Source of the DNA: Candidatus Binataceae bacterium
GTDB taxonomy: Bacteria > Desulfobacterota > Binatia > Binatales > Binataceae
Length of the DNA: 64,000 nt
NCBI GenBank assembly: GCA_035650475.1
Contig: DASRHP010000012.1
Location: 546,059 to 610,058, forward strand
Reading direction: 5' to 3'
Shown: positions 11,366-20,941 of the stretch, in pieces
How positions within the stretch are numbered: the first letter of the stretch is position 1
Layout: every line of letters begins with the position of its first letter
The notes under the pieces: generated by a model
Seen by the model: only the letters and a program-made list of their open reading frames with translations
Databases searched by the model: none
What the model was told of the DNA's origin: nothing
Translations under genes and position numbers: made by a program

Positions 11366-11431
11366 CCGTACAAACCCGCGGGTCGACGCTGCGGTGTAGC
11401 GGTTACCGTGCCGCCGCCCGCGCCTGTAGTA

Positions 11432-11461
11432 TATAAGCGGCGCCGCGGCTGCAACAGCCGC
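11432..11461 (+). promoter_or_regulatory. Possible -10 element and adjacent dyad
   Basis: TATAAG at 11432-11437 lies in the divergent gap between the DUF59 gene and the TPR gene. It is followed by a perfect GCGGCTG-CAA-CAGCCGC dyad at 11445-11461 that would overlap the transcription start. No well-spaced -35 was found, so the call is weak. Confidence 0.25.
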
Positions 11462-11527
11462 CGCCGCGCGGGCCGGATACGGCCTGCGCCCGGCGGCGCC
11501 GCGCGAATCCGAAGACGGAGGTTCGCA

Positions 11528-11875
11528 ATGCCCGACAAGGAAGAACTTTACGACGAGGCGGTCGATCTTTTCGCCGATGAGAAATACGACGAGGCGATCG
11601 AAACCTATAAGCGAGCGCTCGAAATCGACCCGCGCTATACCGACGCGCTGCACGGGATGGTGATGTGCTACCAGGCCAAGGGCGACCTCGACGCCGCGAT
11701 CGAGCTGACCCGTAAACATATCGAACAGGAGCCCGAGGACATCCTCGCCTTCACCAACCTGAGCATGTTCTACCAGAAGAAGGGAATGATAAAGGAAGCG
11801 GAGGCGGCGGGCGCAGAGGCGCGCAGGCTCGACTGGAAGCGCCAGCTCAAGGAGGGTAAGACCGCGAAGCAATAG
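11528..11875 (+). CDS. Tetratricopeptide-repeat protein
   Basis: A 115-residue acidic protein built almost wholly of TPR units. Helical repeats are visible as LFADEKYDEAIETYKRALEIDP, then a second around YQAKGDLDAAIELTRKHIEQEPED, and a third ending in KKGMIKEAEAAGAEARRL. There is no signal peptide. Such proteins act as scaffolds, and the partner is unknown. The ATG at 11528 follows GGAGG by 5 bases and fixes the start. It is divergent from the DUF59 gene and 71 bp ahead of the SDR gene. Confidence 0.85.
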   Translation: MPDKEELYDEAVDLFADEKYDEAIETYKRALEIDPRYTDALHGMVMCYQAKGDLDAAIELTRKHIEQEPEDILAFTNLSMFYQKKGMIKEAEAAGAEARRLDWKRQLKEGKTAKQ

Positions 11876-11946
11876 CGATGCGAGGAGCTGCGGCCGGACG
11901 CGTTTGGCGCGGCGCGGCAGCTCAACGATGAAAGGGCATTTCCACG

Positions 11947-12705
11947 ATGAAGCTCAAGGACAGGGCCGTTCTGATAACCGGCGCGGGCTCGGGCTTGGGG
12001 CGCGAGATGGCGTTGACGTTCACGCGCGAAGGCGCGCGCGTCGGCGTCAACGACATACGACCGGAAGCCGCGTCGAATGTGGTGACCGAGGTCGAACGCG
12101 CAGGCGGGCGTGCCGTGCGCCTGGTCGCCGACGTTTCCGACAGCGCGGCGGTCAAGAAAATGTTTGCCGAATTCCTCGCCGCTTTCGGCACAATCGATGT
12201 GCTGGTCAACAACGCCGGTATCGCCAGCTCCCGGCGCGGCGGCGGGTTCGTCGGCACCGTGGACAAGACCGACGAGGAGTGGCACCGGATGCTCGCCGCG
12301 CATCTCGATTCCACCTTCTACTGCACGCGCGAGGCGCTCAAGGTGATGCTGCCGAAGCGCTCCGGCCGGATCATCAATTTGGGCTCGATCGTCGGGCTGA
12401 CAGGGATCGAGATGGCCTCCGATTACGGTGCGGCCAAGGGCGCGATAATTTCTTTCACCAAGTGCGTTGCGCGCGAGGTCGTGGGTGAGGGGATCCTGGT
12501 CAACTGTATTGCGCCGGGGTTTATCGACACGCCGATGACCGCGCCGCTGCCGCCCGAGGTGCGCCAGATGGCGATCGCGCGCACGCCCGCGGGCCGCTTC
12601 GGCGAGCCACGCGATATCGCCAATGCCGCCCTGTTCCTGGCCTGCGAGGATTCCGCCTACATGGTCGGCCAGGTGCTGAGCCCCAACGGCGGCTACGTGA
12701 TCTGA
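11947..12705 (+). CDS. Short-chain dehydrogenase/reductase
   Basis: A 252-residue classical SDR using NAD(P)H. The cofactor motif is TGAGSGLG near residue 11, NNAG follows in the middle, and the catalytic Ser/Tyr/Lys are in the LGSIVG and DYGAAKGA regions. The C-terminal MVGQVLSPNGGYVI is close to FabG-like 3-oxoacyl reductases. No substrate is fixed by sequence. The following EthD-like gene starts 27 bp later and is probably cotranscribed, suggesting a catabolic or polyketide-type role. Confidence 0.88.
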   Translation: MKLKDRAVLITGAGSGLGREMALTFTREGARVGVNDIRPEAASNVVTEVERAGGRAVRLVADVSDSAAVKKMFAEFLAAFGTIDVLVNNAGIASSRRGGGFVGTVDKTDEEWHRMLAAHLDSTFYCTREALKVMLPKRSGRIINLGSIVGLTGIEMASDYGAAKGAIISFTKCVAREVVGEGILVNCIAPGFIDTPMTAPLPPEVRQMAIARTPAGRFGEPRDIANAALFLACEDSAYMVGQVLSPNGGYVI

Positions 12706-12732
12706 ACGGCCGCGAGCGCCGAGGACAGTGCG

Positions 12733-13395
12733 ATGCGGATCAATTTCACCAGCTTCAATTACAAGCCCGGTGCCGATCTCGCCGCCGAGGAGCGCGCCTA
12801 TCTCGGTGAGCACGTCGCGCTGGCGCGCGCGCTGCCCGGCCTGCATATCTATTTGACCGGTGTTTACCGCGCGAACAAGGGCAGCGTGCCCGCGCACCAT
12901 CGCGCGGCTTTCTTCGGCTTCGACAGCGCTGCGGCGTCGATGGCGGCGCTGGAGTCGCAGGCCGGCGCGCGGATGCGCGCGCATGGCGCCGCGCATCTGG
13001 CCGACCTGCGGCCGATGGCGATGGATGGCGAAGAGATCGTCCGCTTCGACGGCCGCCGCTCGGGGCAACGATGCTTCCTGTTCGCGGCCGAGTTCGACCT
13101 CAACCGGCGTCCGGGGGAGGAGCTTGCCGCTGCCGAGCACCGCTATCTCGACTATCACACCGGCGTCGCGCGCCGCCTGCCCGGGTTGCGCTACTACATG
13201 GTCGGGCGGCTCGTGGATCGGAGCGCGCCCGGCGGCAAGGCTGACCGGCTGCGCGCTGCGCTGCTGGTGTTCGACAGCGTCGAGGCCTGGCGCGCCGCGT
13301 ACCGCTCGCCGGTGGGCGAGGAGTTGGTCAAAGACGAGGAGGCGTCGATCGCCAACGCGCGGGTGCATCGCCTCGACGCCGTCGTGCAGCTCTGA
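12733..13395 (+). CDS. Tandem EthD-like dimeric alpha-beta barrel protein
   Basis: A 220-residue protein made of two similar halves. Each half has the EthD pattern: an N-terminal aromatic strand, an acidic segment with AAEERAYLGEHVALARALPGL (first) or LAAAEHRYLDYHTGVARRLPGL (second), then a strand with a Tyr-rich LxxY, and a late FDS motif. A single polypeptide would form the barrel that EthD proteins normally make as dimers. Function is unknown. Related domains include monooxygenase and dehydratase-like folds, and the SDR just upstream is the likely partner. Confidence 0.72.
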   Translation: MRINFTSFNYKPGADLAAEERAYLGEHVALARALPGLHIYLTGVYRANKGSVPAHHRAAFFGFDSAAASMAALESQAGARMRAHGAAHLADLRPMAMDGEEIVRFDGRRSGQRCFLFAAEFDLNRRPGEELAAAEHRYLDYHTGVARRLPGLRYYMVGRLVDRSAPGGKADRLRAALLVFDSVEAWRAAYRSPVGEELVKDEEASIANARVHRLDAVVQL

Positions 13396-13488
13396 GCTGC
13401 CGGTGGTCGCGCCGTCGCCGTCCCTCGCCAGGGACCGTCCGGCGTCGACATGGGGCGCGCGGCGAGTCTTACGCAGCCGGATGATCCG

Positions 13489-15030
13489 ATGACGATCCCA
13501 CGTGTAGCCGGGATTCTGATTCCGCTGTTTTCAATCCGAAGCCGCAACGACGCGGGAATCGGCGATATCGCGGCGCTCGGCCCGATGGTCGATCTGGCGG
13601 TGGCGATGGGGAACCGCGCGATCCTGCTGCTGCCGCTCGACGAGACCGCGCCCGGGATGGCGAGCCCGTACAGCGCGCTCAGCCTGTTTGCGATCGACCC
13701 GATCTACATCGGTATCGAGCGGCTGCCCGGTGTCGCCGCGGAAGGAGTTGCCGAGGTGCGCGCAAGGCTCAGCGGCGTGCCGCTCAGCGAGCGCGTGTCG
13801 ATCCGGGGCGCGCGGCTGGAGCTTGTCGAGGCCGCCTTTCGTCACTTCGAGCAGCGGGGCGAAGCGCGCGAGCGCGCGGCGGTCGAGGAATTTGCCGAGC
13901 GCAACCGCCGATGGCTCGATGATTACGCGCTGTTCCGCGCGCTCAAGGAGCGCTTCAATTTCGTCCCCTGGGAAGAATGGCCCGCCGAGCTGCGCGAGCG
14001 GGAACCGCAAGCGCTCGATGCCGCGCGGCGCGCGATGGCGCGCCCGGTCGCCAGGTTTGTCTACTGGCAATACCTCGCTCATCGCCAATGGGCCGAGGCG
14101 CGAGCGTATGCCAATGGGCACGGCGTGATGCTCGGCGGCGACCTTGCCTTCTCGCCCGCGCGCGACAGCGCCGAGGTGTGGGCGCGCGCCGAGCTGTTCG
14201 ATCTCGAGCGCACGGTTGGCGCCCCGCCCGACGCCTTCAACCCCAAGGGCCAGCGATGGGGACTGCCGGCGCCGCGGTGGGAGCGCATGCGCGCGGGCGG
14301 CTTCGCCCTGCTGCGCGAGCGCGTGCACCACGCGCGCGAGCTTTACGATTTCCTTCGTATCGACCACGTCGTCGGGCTGTACCGCACGTTTTCCTTCGAC
14401 GCTGACGGCGGCGGCGACGGGAGGTTCTCGCCCGCGCAAGAGCCCGAGCAGCGCGCCCAGGGCGAGACGATCATGCGCGCGGTCCTCGACGAGGCCGACG
14501 GCGCGATTGTGGTCGCCGAGGACCTCGGCGTGATTCCGCCCTTCGTGCGCGCCTCACTGGCCGCGCTCGGCGTGCCCGGTTACAAAGTGATGCGCTGGGA
14601 AAAGAGCGGCCTCTCAACGCCCGAGGAGGCGTTCGTCCCGCCCGCCGAATACCCGGAGTTATCGCTGGCGACAACGGGTACCCATGACACCGAGACGCTC
14701 GCGGTCTGGTGGGAGGACGCGTCGGCCGACGAACGCGCGCAGATGCTGCGGATGCTCGGGCGGAGGGTGGACGGCGGGAGTGCAGCGACGGTTCCGTTCA
14801 CCGACGTCCACGACGCCATCCTCGCGGCGCTTTACGCGGCGCCGTCGCGGCTGGTGATTCTGCCGATGCAGGACCTCTTCGGCTGGCGCGATCGGATAAA
14901 CCTTCCCGGCACGGTCAGCCCGTCGAACTGGTCGTGGCGGATGCCGGTGGCCGCGGAGGAGATGGGCACTTCGACGTTTGCGCCGCGTATAGCTCGGCTT
15001 CGTCAAATGATCGCGGGTTCAGGCAGATAA
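13489..15030 (+). CDS. malQ: 4-alpha-glucanotransferase (GH77)
   Basis: Transfers alpha-1,4-glucan segments during glycogen or maltodextrin use; cytoplasmic. The 513-residue protein begins GILIPLFSIRS, the usual GH77 opening. It keeps the catalytic motifs LRIDHVVGLYR (nucleophile Asp), VVAEDLG (acid/base Glu) and TGTHDTETL (transition-state Asp). SPYSALSLFAIDP is the substrate-loop signature. The ATG at 13489 is preferred because it starts right before the conserved opening; an in-frame ATG at 13450 is also possible, and neither has a strong ribosome binding site. No glycogen genes are adjacent. Confidence 0.92.
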   Translation: MTIPRVAGILIPLFSIRSRNDAGIGDIAALGPMVDLAVAMGNRAILLLPLDETAPGMASPYSALSLFAIDPIYIGIERLPGVAAEGVAEVRARLSGVPLSERVSIRGARLELVEAAFRHFEQRGEARERAAVEEFAERNRRWLDDYALFRALKERFNFVPWEEWPAELREREPQALDAARRAMARPVARFVYWQYLAHRQWAEARAYANGHGVMLGGDLAFSPARDSAEVWARAELFDLERTVGAPPDAFNPKGQRWGLPAPRWERMRAGGFALLRERVHHARELYDFLRIDHVVGLYRTFSFDADGGGDGRFSPAQEPEQRAQGETIMRAVLDEADGAIVVAEDLGVIPPFVRASLAALGVPGYKVMRWEKSGLSTPEEAFVPPAEYPELSLATTGTHDTETLAVWWEDASADERAQMLRMLGRRVDGGSAATVPFTDVHDAILAALYAAPSRLVILPMQDLFGWRDRINLPGTVSPSNWSWRMPVAAEEMGTSTFAPRIARLRQMIAGSGR

Positions 15031-15169
15031 GCAGCCTCATACCATCTTTGACCATGCGTGGCCACCTTATTGCACCTCTTGGCGGCGACGCGTAATGATC
15101 TTCGAACGAGCCTTTAGCCCATTCTCGCAGGCAACGTACGCCCCTAATCAGCCGAGCCGAGATTTTCTG

Positions 15170-16501
15170 ATGGTCAAGCCAGCCGATGCGAGCGCTGCCG
15201 AGCCGCCGGTGCCGCGCCGCTCGATGCGGCGACGGCTCTTGCTGATCGGCCTGTGGTCGGCTGTCGGGCTGTGGATGCTGATGCTCGCGAAGGCGCTGCC
15301 GGCACGCGCCACGCGCTGGGATTACACCATCTACTACACCTCGGCGCTTGCGATGCGCCAGGGGATGAATGCCTACACGCAGGACCTCACTCCGCTCGCG
15401 CGCAGCCTCGGTTTCGACCTCGGCAAGATCAATCATGCTACCGATCCACCGACCTTCGTCCTCTGCTTCGAGCCGCTGACCCTGTTCTCCCCGCACATCG
15501 GCTTCTGGATCTGGACCGGGATCAATGCGCTGGCGTTTCTGCTCGCCCTGGTTCTCCTGCTGCGCTGGACGCCGGCGCTCAATGGCGACAATGCGTGGGT
15601 GGTCGCGGGGATAGTGCTGCTCTTTCCACCCGTGGTTGACCATCTGGTGTGGGGCCAGAACAAGATGCTGCTCCTGCTGATGCTGGTGCTGATGATGCGC
15701 TGGATGGAGCAGGGGAAGGACGCCGCTGCCGGATTGATCCTGGCCCTGGGCAGCCTGTTGCGCGCGTTTCCTTTGCTGCTCGTCGCCTATCTGGTCCTGC
15801 TCGGGCGCTGGCGGGTGGTGTGGTACACGATGGTCGGGCTGGCGGTCGGAGGCGTGGCGACCCTGGCGTTGCTGGGCGTGGGCCGGAGCTTCAGTTTTCT
15901 CTTTGCGCTCGATCTTCTTACTCAAAGTCGTTGGCAGAGTTTGCCCGGGAATATCGCCCTTGGGCCAACCATCTGGCGGGCATGCTGGTATCTCCTGGGC
16001 GATGATTTGACTCCGGCGACCAGATTGCTCGCGCACGCTATCTCGCTCGCGGCTGAGGCCGCTGTGCTCGGCTTCACGCTCAAAGCCACCCTGCATCGGC
16101 GAAACGATGCCGACCGCGACTGGCGGCTGCTCTCGCTGTGGATCATGACGGCAATTCTGCTTTCCCCGACCTCGTGGTTCTACTATCTCGTCCTGCTGGC
16201 GATCCCGATGGTCGAGATGAGCGCGGCGGTGCTCGCCGGAACGCTTAGCAAACGCGCGCTATACTCCGGATGTGCCGTCTTTCTGCTGGCATGGCCCTAC
16301 TATGTGATCATTGACGCTCATCCCAGCAATTTCGGCTGGTTCGAGGGGAGCGTGATCTGGCGGCTGGGAGCGGCGCCAGTCGCGCTGCTGGCCTATCTTT
16401 CGCTCTACTGGTTCGCGGTTGACCAGCCCGTGAGCGCAGCGGCTCGCGCGGAACCAACGCCTACGCTGGAAGAACTGCAAGTGCAGGCCGCCAATTCATG
16501 A
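15170..16501 (+). CDS. GT87-family (DUF2029) membrane glycosyltransferase
   Basis: A 443-residue polytopic protein of the GT87 group, which includes polyprenyl-phosphate-mannose-dependent mannosyltransferases. Around ten hydrophobic helices are visible. Family features are the first periplasmic loop with RWDYTIYYTSALAMRQGMNAY, a TDPPTFVL stretch, GQNKMLLLLML, and an RAFPLLL segment after the middle helices. The catalytic Asp is expected in the first loop. The start at 15170 gives a short cytoplasmic lead of basic residues; an upstream in-frame start at 15095 exists. It opens the envelope-glycan block and would transfer sugars on the periplasmic side. Confidence 0.82.
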   Translation: MVKPADASAAEPPVPRRSMRRRLLLIGLWSAVGLWMLMLAKALPARATRWDYTIYYTSALAMRQGMNAYTQDLTPLARSLGFDLGKINHATDPPTFVLCFEPLTLFSPHIGFWIWTGINALAFLLALVLLLRWTPALNGDNAWVVAGIVLLFPPVVDHLVWGQNKMLLLLMLVLMMRWMEQGKDAAAGLILALGSLLRAFPLLLVAYLVLLGRWRVVWYTMVGLAVGGVATLALLGVGRSFSFLFALDLLTQSRWQSLPGNIALGPTIWRACWYLLGDDLTPATRLLAHAISLAAEAAVLGFTLKATLHRRNDADRDWRLLSLWIMTAILLSPTSWFYYLVLLAIPMVEMSAAVLAGTLSKRALYSGCAVFLLAWPYYVIIDAHPSNFGWFEGSVIWRLGAAPVALLAYLSLYWFAVDQPVSAAARAEPTPTLEELQVQAANS

Positions 16502-16622
16502 ACGTCGCGGTAGGCGCCAGGGGTTTCGTTCAACCTCATGCGTTATGCCGGCCTGAAGGCTCGGTTTTATCTGAGCCTGAGTAATTGGGGATTCATCCGT
16601 CGGCCGTAGGGAGAGTGGGTGA

Positions 16623-18899
16623 ATGGCGATTGCGCGGATGATGGGAGCGCGGCCGGATTCGTCAACGACAGTTGCGGGGGCGCCTGCCATGCCTGCGGTC
16701 GGCGAGCAGCGTGATCAACGGGTGTGCGACCTGCCCAGCCTCGCTGCATTCGCGACTTATCTCGGCCTATCGGTGCTTTTTTTTGGTCGCTCGCTGGTCG
16801 GCCATTTCTCTCAGGCGCACCTGGGCGTGGGCCCCGACCCGGGGCTGATGATGTGGTTTCTCGTGTGGTGGCCCCACGCCATCGCCAACGGCCTCAATCC
16901 TTTCATCACTCACGCGGTGTGGACCCCGGCCGGCTTCAACCTCGCCTGGCAGACGAGCGTCCCGTTGGCGAGCCTCGTGGCAGCCCCGCTGACGTTCACC
17001 ACGGGCCCCGTGGTCGCGTTCAATGTTCTATGCTTGCTTGGCCCCGCGCTCGACGCGTGGGGCGCTTTCATTCTGTGCCGTTATCTGAGCGGCAACCGGT
17101 GGGCTGGGCTCTTCGGAGGATATGTCTTCGGATTTTCCGCTTTTACCCTCGCGGCGTTACGGTTCGGGCATCTGCACTTGTTGCTGACAGTCTGTGTGCC
17201 GTTGATTGCGTATGTCGTCGCGCGGAGGCTCCTGGGCGAGATCGGCGAACGTGCATTTGTCACTTCCCTGAGCGGTCTGCTCCTCGCGCAGTTTCTGTTG
17301 TCTACTGAAATCTTTGCGACCCTGACCATGTTCGGGGCAATCACCTTGGCAGTCGGGTGGTGGCTCAACCCTGTTCAAAAGCGACAACATATACTAGCAT
17401 TGCTCAAGCCGATTTTGCTCTCTTATACTTTGACAGCGCTGGCGACAAGTCTTTACTGTTACTATTTCTTTGTTCACTTCGAACGTGGAGCGATCTTCCC
17501 TGGATCGCAATTCTCCATCGACCTCGTCAATTTTCTGGTGCCAACTCGTCTGAACGAACTCGGCTGTGTTGGACTGTTCGAAAGGCTGTCGGATAGATTC
17601 GCGGGCGGATGGTCGGCAGAAAGTGTAGGATATATTGGTCCGGCGCTAATCCTGATGGCTGCGCTGCAGCTCAAAACGGAGCGGTACGATCACGTAGCCA
17701 AAACGTGCGCGTATAGCCTGTTGATCGTATGCGTATTAGCCCTTGGGCCGGTTCTGCATGTCGCCGGCTTCGAGTTGCCCGCCGGGCTGCCATGGCTTCT
17801 GCTTGGCCGCCTTCCATTGCTTGACAACGCACTCCCGTCTCGGTTCAGCCTTTATGCATTTCTACTGATCGCGATCATTGCGGCAACGTGGCTGGCGAGC
17901 ACGCGGACCACGCGAATGGCTAAAATCAGCCTGGCGCTTGCGGTGGTCCTTTTGAACATGCCAGGTTTATCGGCAAAGGCCTGGGCAAGGCCGGCATTCA
18001 TTCCGGAGTTCTTTCGCAGCGGCACATATACCCAATACCTGCACAAAGGCGAGATTATCATCACCTTACCTTATGGGTATTCGGGGGACTGCATGTTGTG
18101 GCAGGCCGAGAGCGGCATGTATTTCAATATGGCCGAGGGCTATGGGGCTGGACGTCCGCAGGACTACAAGGTCTGGCCTATCGTGGACGCGCTTCTTCAT
18201 CGTTGGTTTATTCCCGATGCTGTGAAACAGCTGCGTGCGTTTTTGAGGGCCAATGACGTCAGAGCTATCGTTGTGCCCGACGCGGGGTTAAGCGAATGGC
18301 GCGGCCTCCTATCGGCGCTTGGCGTCGAGCCAATGAGCGTTATGGACGTGAAATTGTATCGGCTATCGGGGGGCTTGGACCGTGACAGAGTGGGCAGGAT
18401 GGCCGAGATGAGTTCACGGTTCAATCTTCAACGCTTTGCCGCACTGCTGATGGTGGCGCGAGAGTATCTCGCCGAAGGAAACAGCCCTGCGTCGCTTTCG
18501 GTGCTGGAGGCCGAAAAGCTGGGTTTGCTGCCCGAGAGCGAACTGATCGGCCCGCAGCCGCCTATCCAGCTCGGCGCCGTGGCTGTGCCTAACGCGATAA
18601 CTGACCCGCGCAATGCCTATGGCGTCTATCTTGGCGAGGGCCGCGACGGACGCATTGCTATTGGAGTTTTGGCATGGAGTCCGGACGCGCTGCTGGAGAA
18701 GGTACGCGGAATCACCAACGAAGTTTACTTTCCGCATCCGGCGAGGGTCTCGACCGTAGGGCCGCTTGCCGTTGCGCGGGCCAAGGGATGGCTGCTGGCT
18801 GAGTTCACGCGCGACCAGTTGGAAGAGGCGGCGGACGTCTTTCGAACGGCGGCAGCGGAAAATCCCACGGCACAACCACTTGGTACCGCAGGTCGGTAG
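16623..18899 (+). CDS. Large polytopic membrane protein, GT-C-like (paralogue of 2707-4947)
   Basis: A 758-residue membrane protein with ten or so helices in the first ~430 residues and a soluble C-terminal domain. It shares an ordered motif set with the protein at 2707: FFGRSLVGHFS, GVGPDPG, FNxxCLLGP, QYLxxGEIIITLPYG, WQAESGMYFNMAEGYG, WPIVDA and IPDAVKQLRAFL. The GPDP loop acid pair is the best candidate for a GT-C catalytic site. No characterised relative is recognised. It is probably cotranscribed with the surrounding glycan genes. Confidence 0.76.
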   Translation: MAIARMMGARPDSSTTVAGAPAMPAVGEQRDQRVCDLPSLAAFATYLGLSVLFFGRSLVGHFSQAHLGVGPDPGLMMWFLVWWPHAIANGLNPFITHAVWTPAGFNLAWQTSVPLASLVAAPLTFTTGPVVAFNVLCLLGPALDAWGAFILCRYLSGNRWAGLFGGYVFGFSAFTLAALRFGHLHLLLTVCVPLIAYVVARRLLGEIGERAFVTSLSGLLLAQFLLSTEIFATLTMFGAITLAVGWWLNPVQKRQHILALLKPILLSYTLTALATSLYCYYFFVHFERGAIFPGSQFSIDLVNFLVPTRLNELGCVGLFERLSDRFAGGWSAESVGYIGPALILMAALQLKTERYDHVAKTCAYSLLIVCVLALGPVLHVAGFELPAGLPWLLLGRLPLLDNALPSRFSLYAFLLIAIIAATWLASTRTTRMAKISLALAVVLLNMPGLSAKAWARPAFIPEFFRSGTYTQYLHKGEIIITLPYGYSGDCMLWQAESGMYFNMAEGYGAGRPQDYKVWPIVDALLHRWFIPDAVKQLRAFLRANDVRAIVVPDAGLSEWRGLLSALGVEPMSVMDVKLYRLSGGLDRDRVGRMAEMSSRFNLQRFAALLMVAREYLAEGNSPASLSVLEAEKLGLLPESELIGPQPPIQLGAVAVPNAITDPRNAYGVYLGEGRDGRIAIGVLAWSPDALLEKVRGITNEVYFPHPARVSTVGPLAVARAKGWLLAEFTRDQLEEAADVFRTAAAENPTAQPLGTAGR

Positions 18900-18945
18900 C
18901 GCAAGACGGCGGATGGTCGAAAGCTTTCGTCAGACGAATGGACAC

Positions 18946-18989
18946 TAAAGGCCGCGCTAAAGCCCGCCTTGAATCGGCGCAGGCCTTTA
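18946..18989. repeat. Stem-loop in intergenic gap
   Basis: TAAAGGCC-GCGC (18946-18957) is complementary to GCGC-A-GGCCTTTA (18977-18989), giving a 12-bp stem with one bulged A and a 19-base loop. It sits between the 758-residue and 623-residue membrane protein genes. There is no U tract after it, so a rho-independent terminator is not obvious. It may be an attenuator or mRNA-processing structure. Confidence 0.4.
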
Positions 18990-19039
18990 TGTCAGCGTAA
19001 ATCGAGAGATGTGAGGGCAAACCGAGCTGAGAGAAAACT

Positions 19040-20911
19040 GTGGGCGACTTCGCGCAGGGGACTGTAGAGGTGCGGGAATCGATAGCTGACCCGCGCAGGG
19101 ACCCGCGTTCAGCGCTGGCTGCGCTCGTCCTGCAGTGGCCCGACGCCGGCGCGCGGATCCTCATCGTGGCGGTCGCCCTCATCCTCGCGTGGCACACGTG
19201 GGGCCGGTGGGGTGATATTCAGATGGATTGCGGCCGCGAGCTATATGTACCGAGCGAAATCCTGCGCGGCAAGCTGCTCTACCGTGAAATCTCTTACTAC
19301 TACGGCCCGCTTGAGCCGTACCTGGCGGCTGGGTTGCTGAGGACGTTCGGCAGGCATCTCTACGTTTTCTATTTGTTTGGCTTGACACTCGCGATCGGCT
19401 CGGCTCTTACGCTGGGCGAGATCGGTGCGACTCTGGAGAGTCGTACCGTCGGCATGATTGCCGGTCTGGCGCTGATTCTTCAGGGATTCAGGCCGACCAT
19501 GTTCAATTACATCTTTCCGTACTCCTATGCGGCAATGCTCGGATTCTTTCTGAGCCTGCTGTGCGCATGGCTCCTCGTGCAACACGTACTCAGCCAAAGA
19601 TGGAGCGCTCTTTTGCTTGCCGGCATGGCTGCTGGGCTGGCTATGCTCTCCAAGCAAGAATACGGAGCCGCCTCCTATGTGATGCTCGGCTTTGTGGTCC
19701 TCGCAGAGGGCCTGCGTCAGCGTTCGGTAAGAAGACTGATGTGGGGAGTTGTCGCGTGTCTTCCGGGCGTGCTTGTCTGTGGCGTCATATATGGATGGTT
19801 CTTCTGGCACCTGGGATTCCACTTCATTCTCTTTGACAACTGGCAGTTCGTACCGGGCTCCTACTTCATGTCAACGTACGGAAGTAAGATGCATGTCATG
19901 CTGGGCGGCACACAATTGAATCTGCTGACCCTGCCCGGTCTTGCGGTCGACGCCCTTGCCGCCCTGTTCATCTGGACGGCGGTGGGACGCCTACGAGTGT
20001 TGATCAGCTGGCGGTGGTTTGCGGGGACATTGGTCTTGATGTGTCTCTCGGTAGTAGCGCTACGCTGGGCCGCTCCGGTTGCAATGTACTCTCTTTTGGT
20101 AGTAATGATATTTCCCGTCGGCATGGCGGCGATCGGCGCGGGCTACTGCGCGGCCGCGCTGCATCGATTGTATTCCAAGGGCCGGCAAGAGTGTCTCTCA
20201 CTTGCGGAGCTCGCGTTCGGCTTGTTCGCGCTGGCCTCCGCCGTACGGGTGTTCGCGCAGGTCTTTCCCTATGGTTATGGCATTTTCTACAACGGGCCCC
20301 TGCTGCTCATTTTTTTGATTAGCATAAGGCGCTGCGTGAGCAGGGCTAACCAGGGACTGTTGCCGGGCTCGGCGGCGAGAGCGGCCGAGGCGGCGTTATT
20401 AGCCGAGGCGCTGCTCCTCGCCACCGCGCTCTTTCCGACGTCTGCCAATCGCACAGTGAGTTTCGAGACCGGATGGGGGGCGATATATCTGCAGCCGGCG
20501 CAGGCCAAGGTTGCCGCGCAGATTCTGCAATTCGTGAAGGATCAGAAGCGCCAAGGTCGACGAGTGGTGCTCCTGCCGGAGCTGCCCTTTATTTACGCAG
20601 TCACGGGAACCGAAGCTCCGGGAAGGTGGTATAGTTTGATGCCCGGAGTCGTGGCACTTTCCGATGAGAGTGAGTACATTCGCGAGCTCGCACGGTCAAA
20701 CGCCGAATATATTATGCTCACGAATCGCTACACTCGAGAGTTTGGCGCGGATTACTTCGGAATCGATTACGACCGCAGGATCTATCGGTGGATTACGGCG
20801 AACTATCGGGTCGCAGGGCAGTTCGGAGAGTTCGAGCGCAACGGAAACGGCTTTCTGGCGGCGCTGATTTACCAAAGGCGCCCCGGGGCAGCGGGGCGCG
20901 CGAGCGATTAG
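19040..20911 (+). CDS. Polytopic GT-C/PMT-like membrane protein
   Basis: A 623-residue inner-membrane protein with about ten helices. The first loop, GDIQMDCGRELYVP, has the acidic pattern expected of GT39-type or other GT-C transferases using a polyprenyl-phosphate sugar. YYYGPLEPYLAA follows the next segment. The C-terminal soluble domain holds LPELPFIYAVTGTEAPGRWY and EYIMLTNRYTREFGADYFGIDYD. It is a paralogue of the protein at 22280-24211, with the GT9 gene between them. The GTG at 19040 lacks a strong ribosome binding site, so the true start may be slightly downstream. The substrate is unknown. Confidence 0.76.
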   Translation: MGDFAQGTVEVRESIADPRRDPRSALAALVLQWPDAGARILIVAVALILAWHTWGRWGDIQMDCGRELYVPSEILRGKLLYREISYYYGPLEPYLAAGLLRTFGRHLYVFYLFGLTLAIGSALTLGEIGATLESRTVGMIAGLALILQGFRPTMFNYIFPYSYAAMLGFFLSLLCAWLLVQHVLSQRWSALLLAGMAAGLAMLSKQEYGAASYVMLGFVVLAEGLRQRSVRRLMWGVVACLPGVLVCGVIYGWFFWHLGFHFILFDNWQFVPGSYFMSTYGSKMHVMLGGTQLNLLTLPGLAVDALAALFIWTAVGRLRVLISWRWFAGTLVLMCLSVVALRWAAPVAMYSLLVVMIFPVGMAAIGAGYCAAALHRLYSKGRQECLSLAELAFGLFALASAVRVFAQVFPYGYGIFYNGPLLLIFLISIRRCVSRANQGLLPGSAARAAEAALLAEALLLATALFPTSANRTVSFETGWGAIYLQPAQAKVAAQILQFVKDQKRQGRRVVLLPELPFIYAVTGTEAPGRWYSLMPGVVALSDESEYIRELARSNAEYIMLTNRYTREFGADYFGIDYDRRIYRWITANYRVAGQFGEFERNGNGFLAALIYQRRPGAAGRASD

Positions 20912-20941
20912 GGCGGCTTGCGCAAGCTTCCGAGGAAGGCC

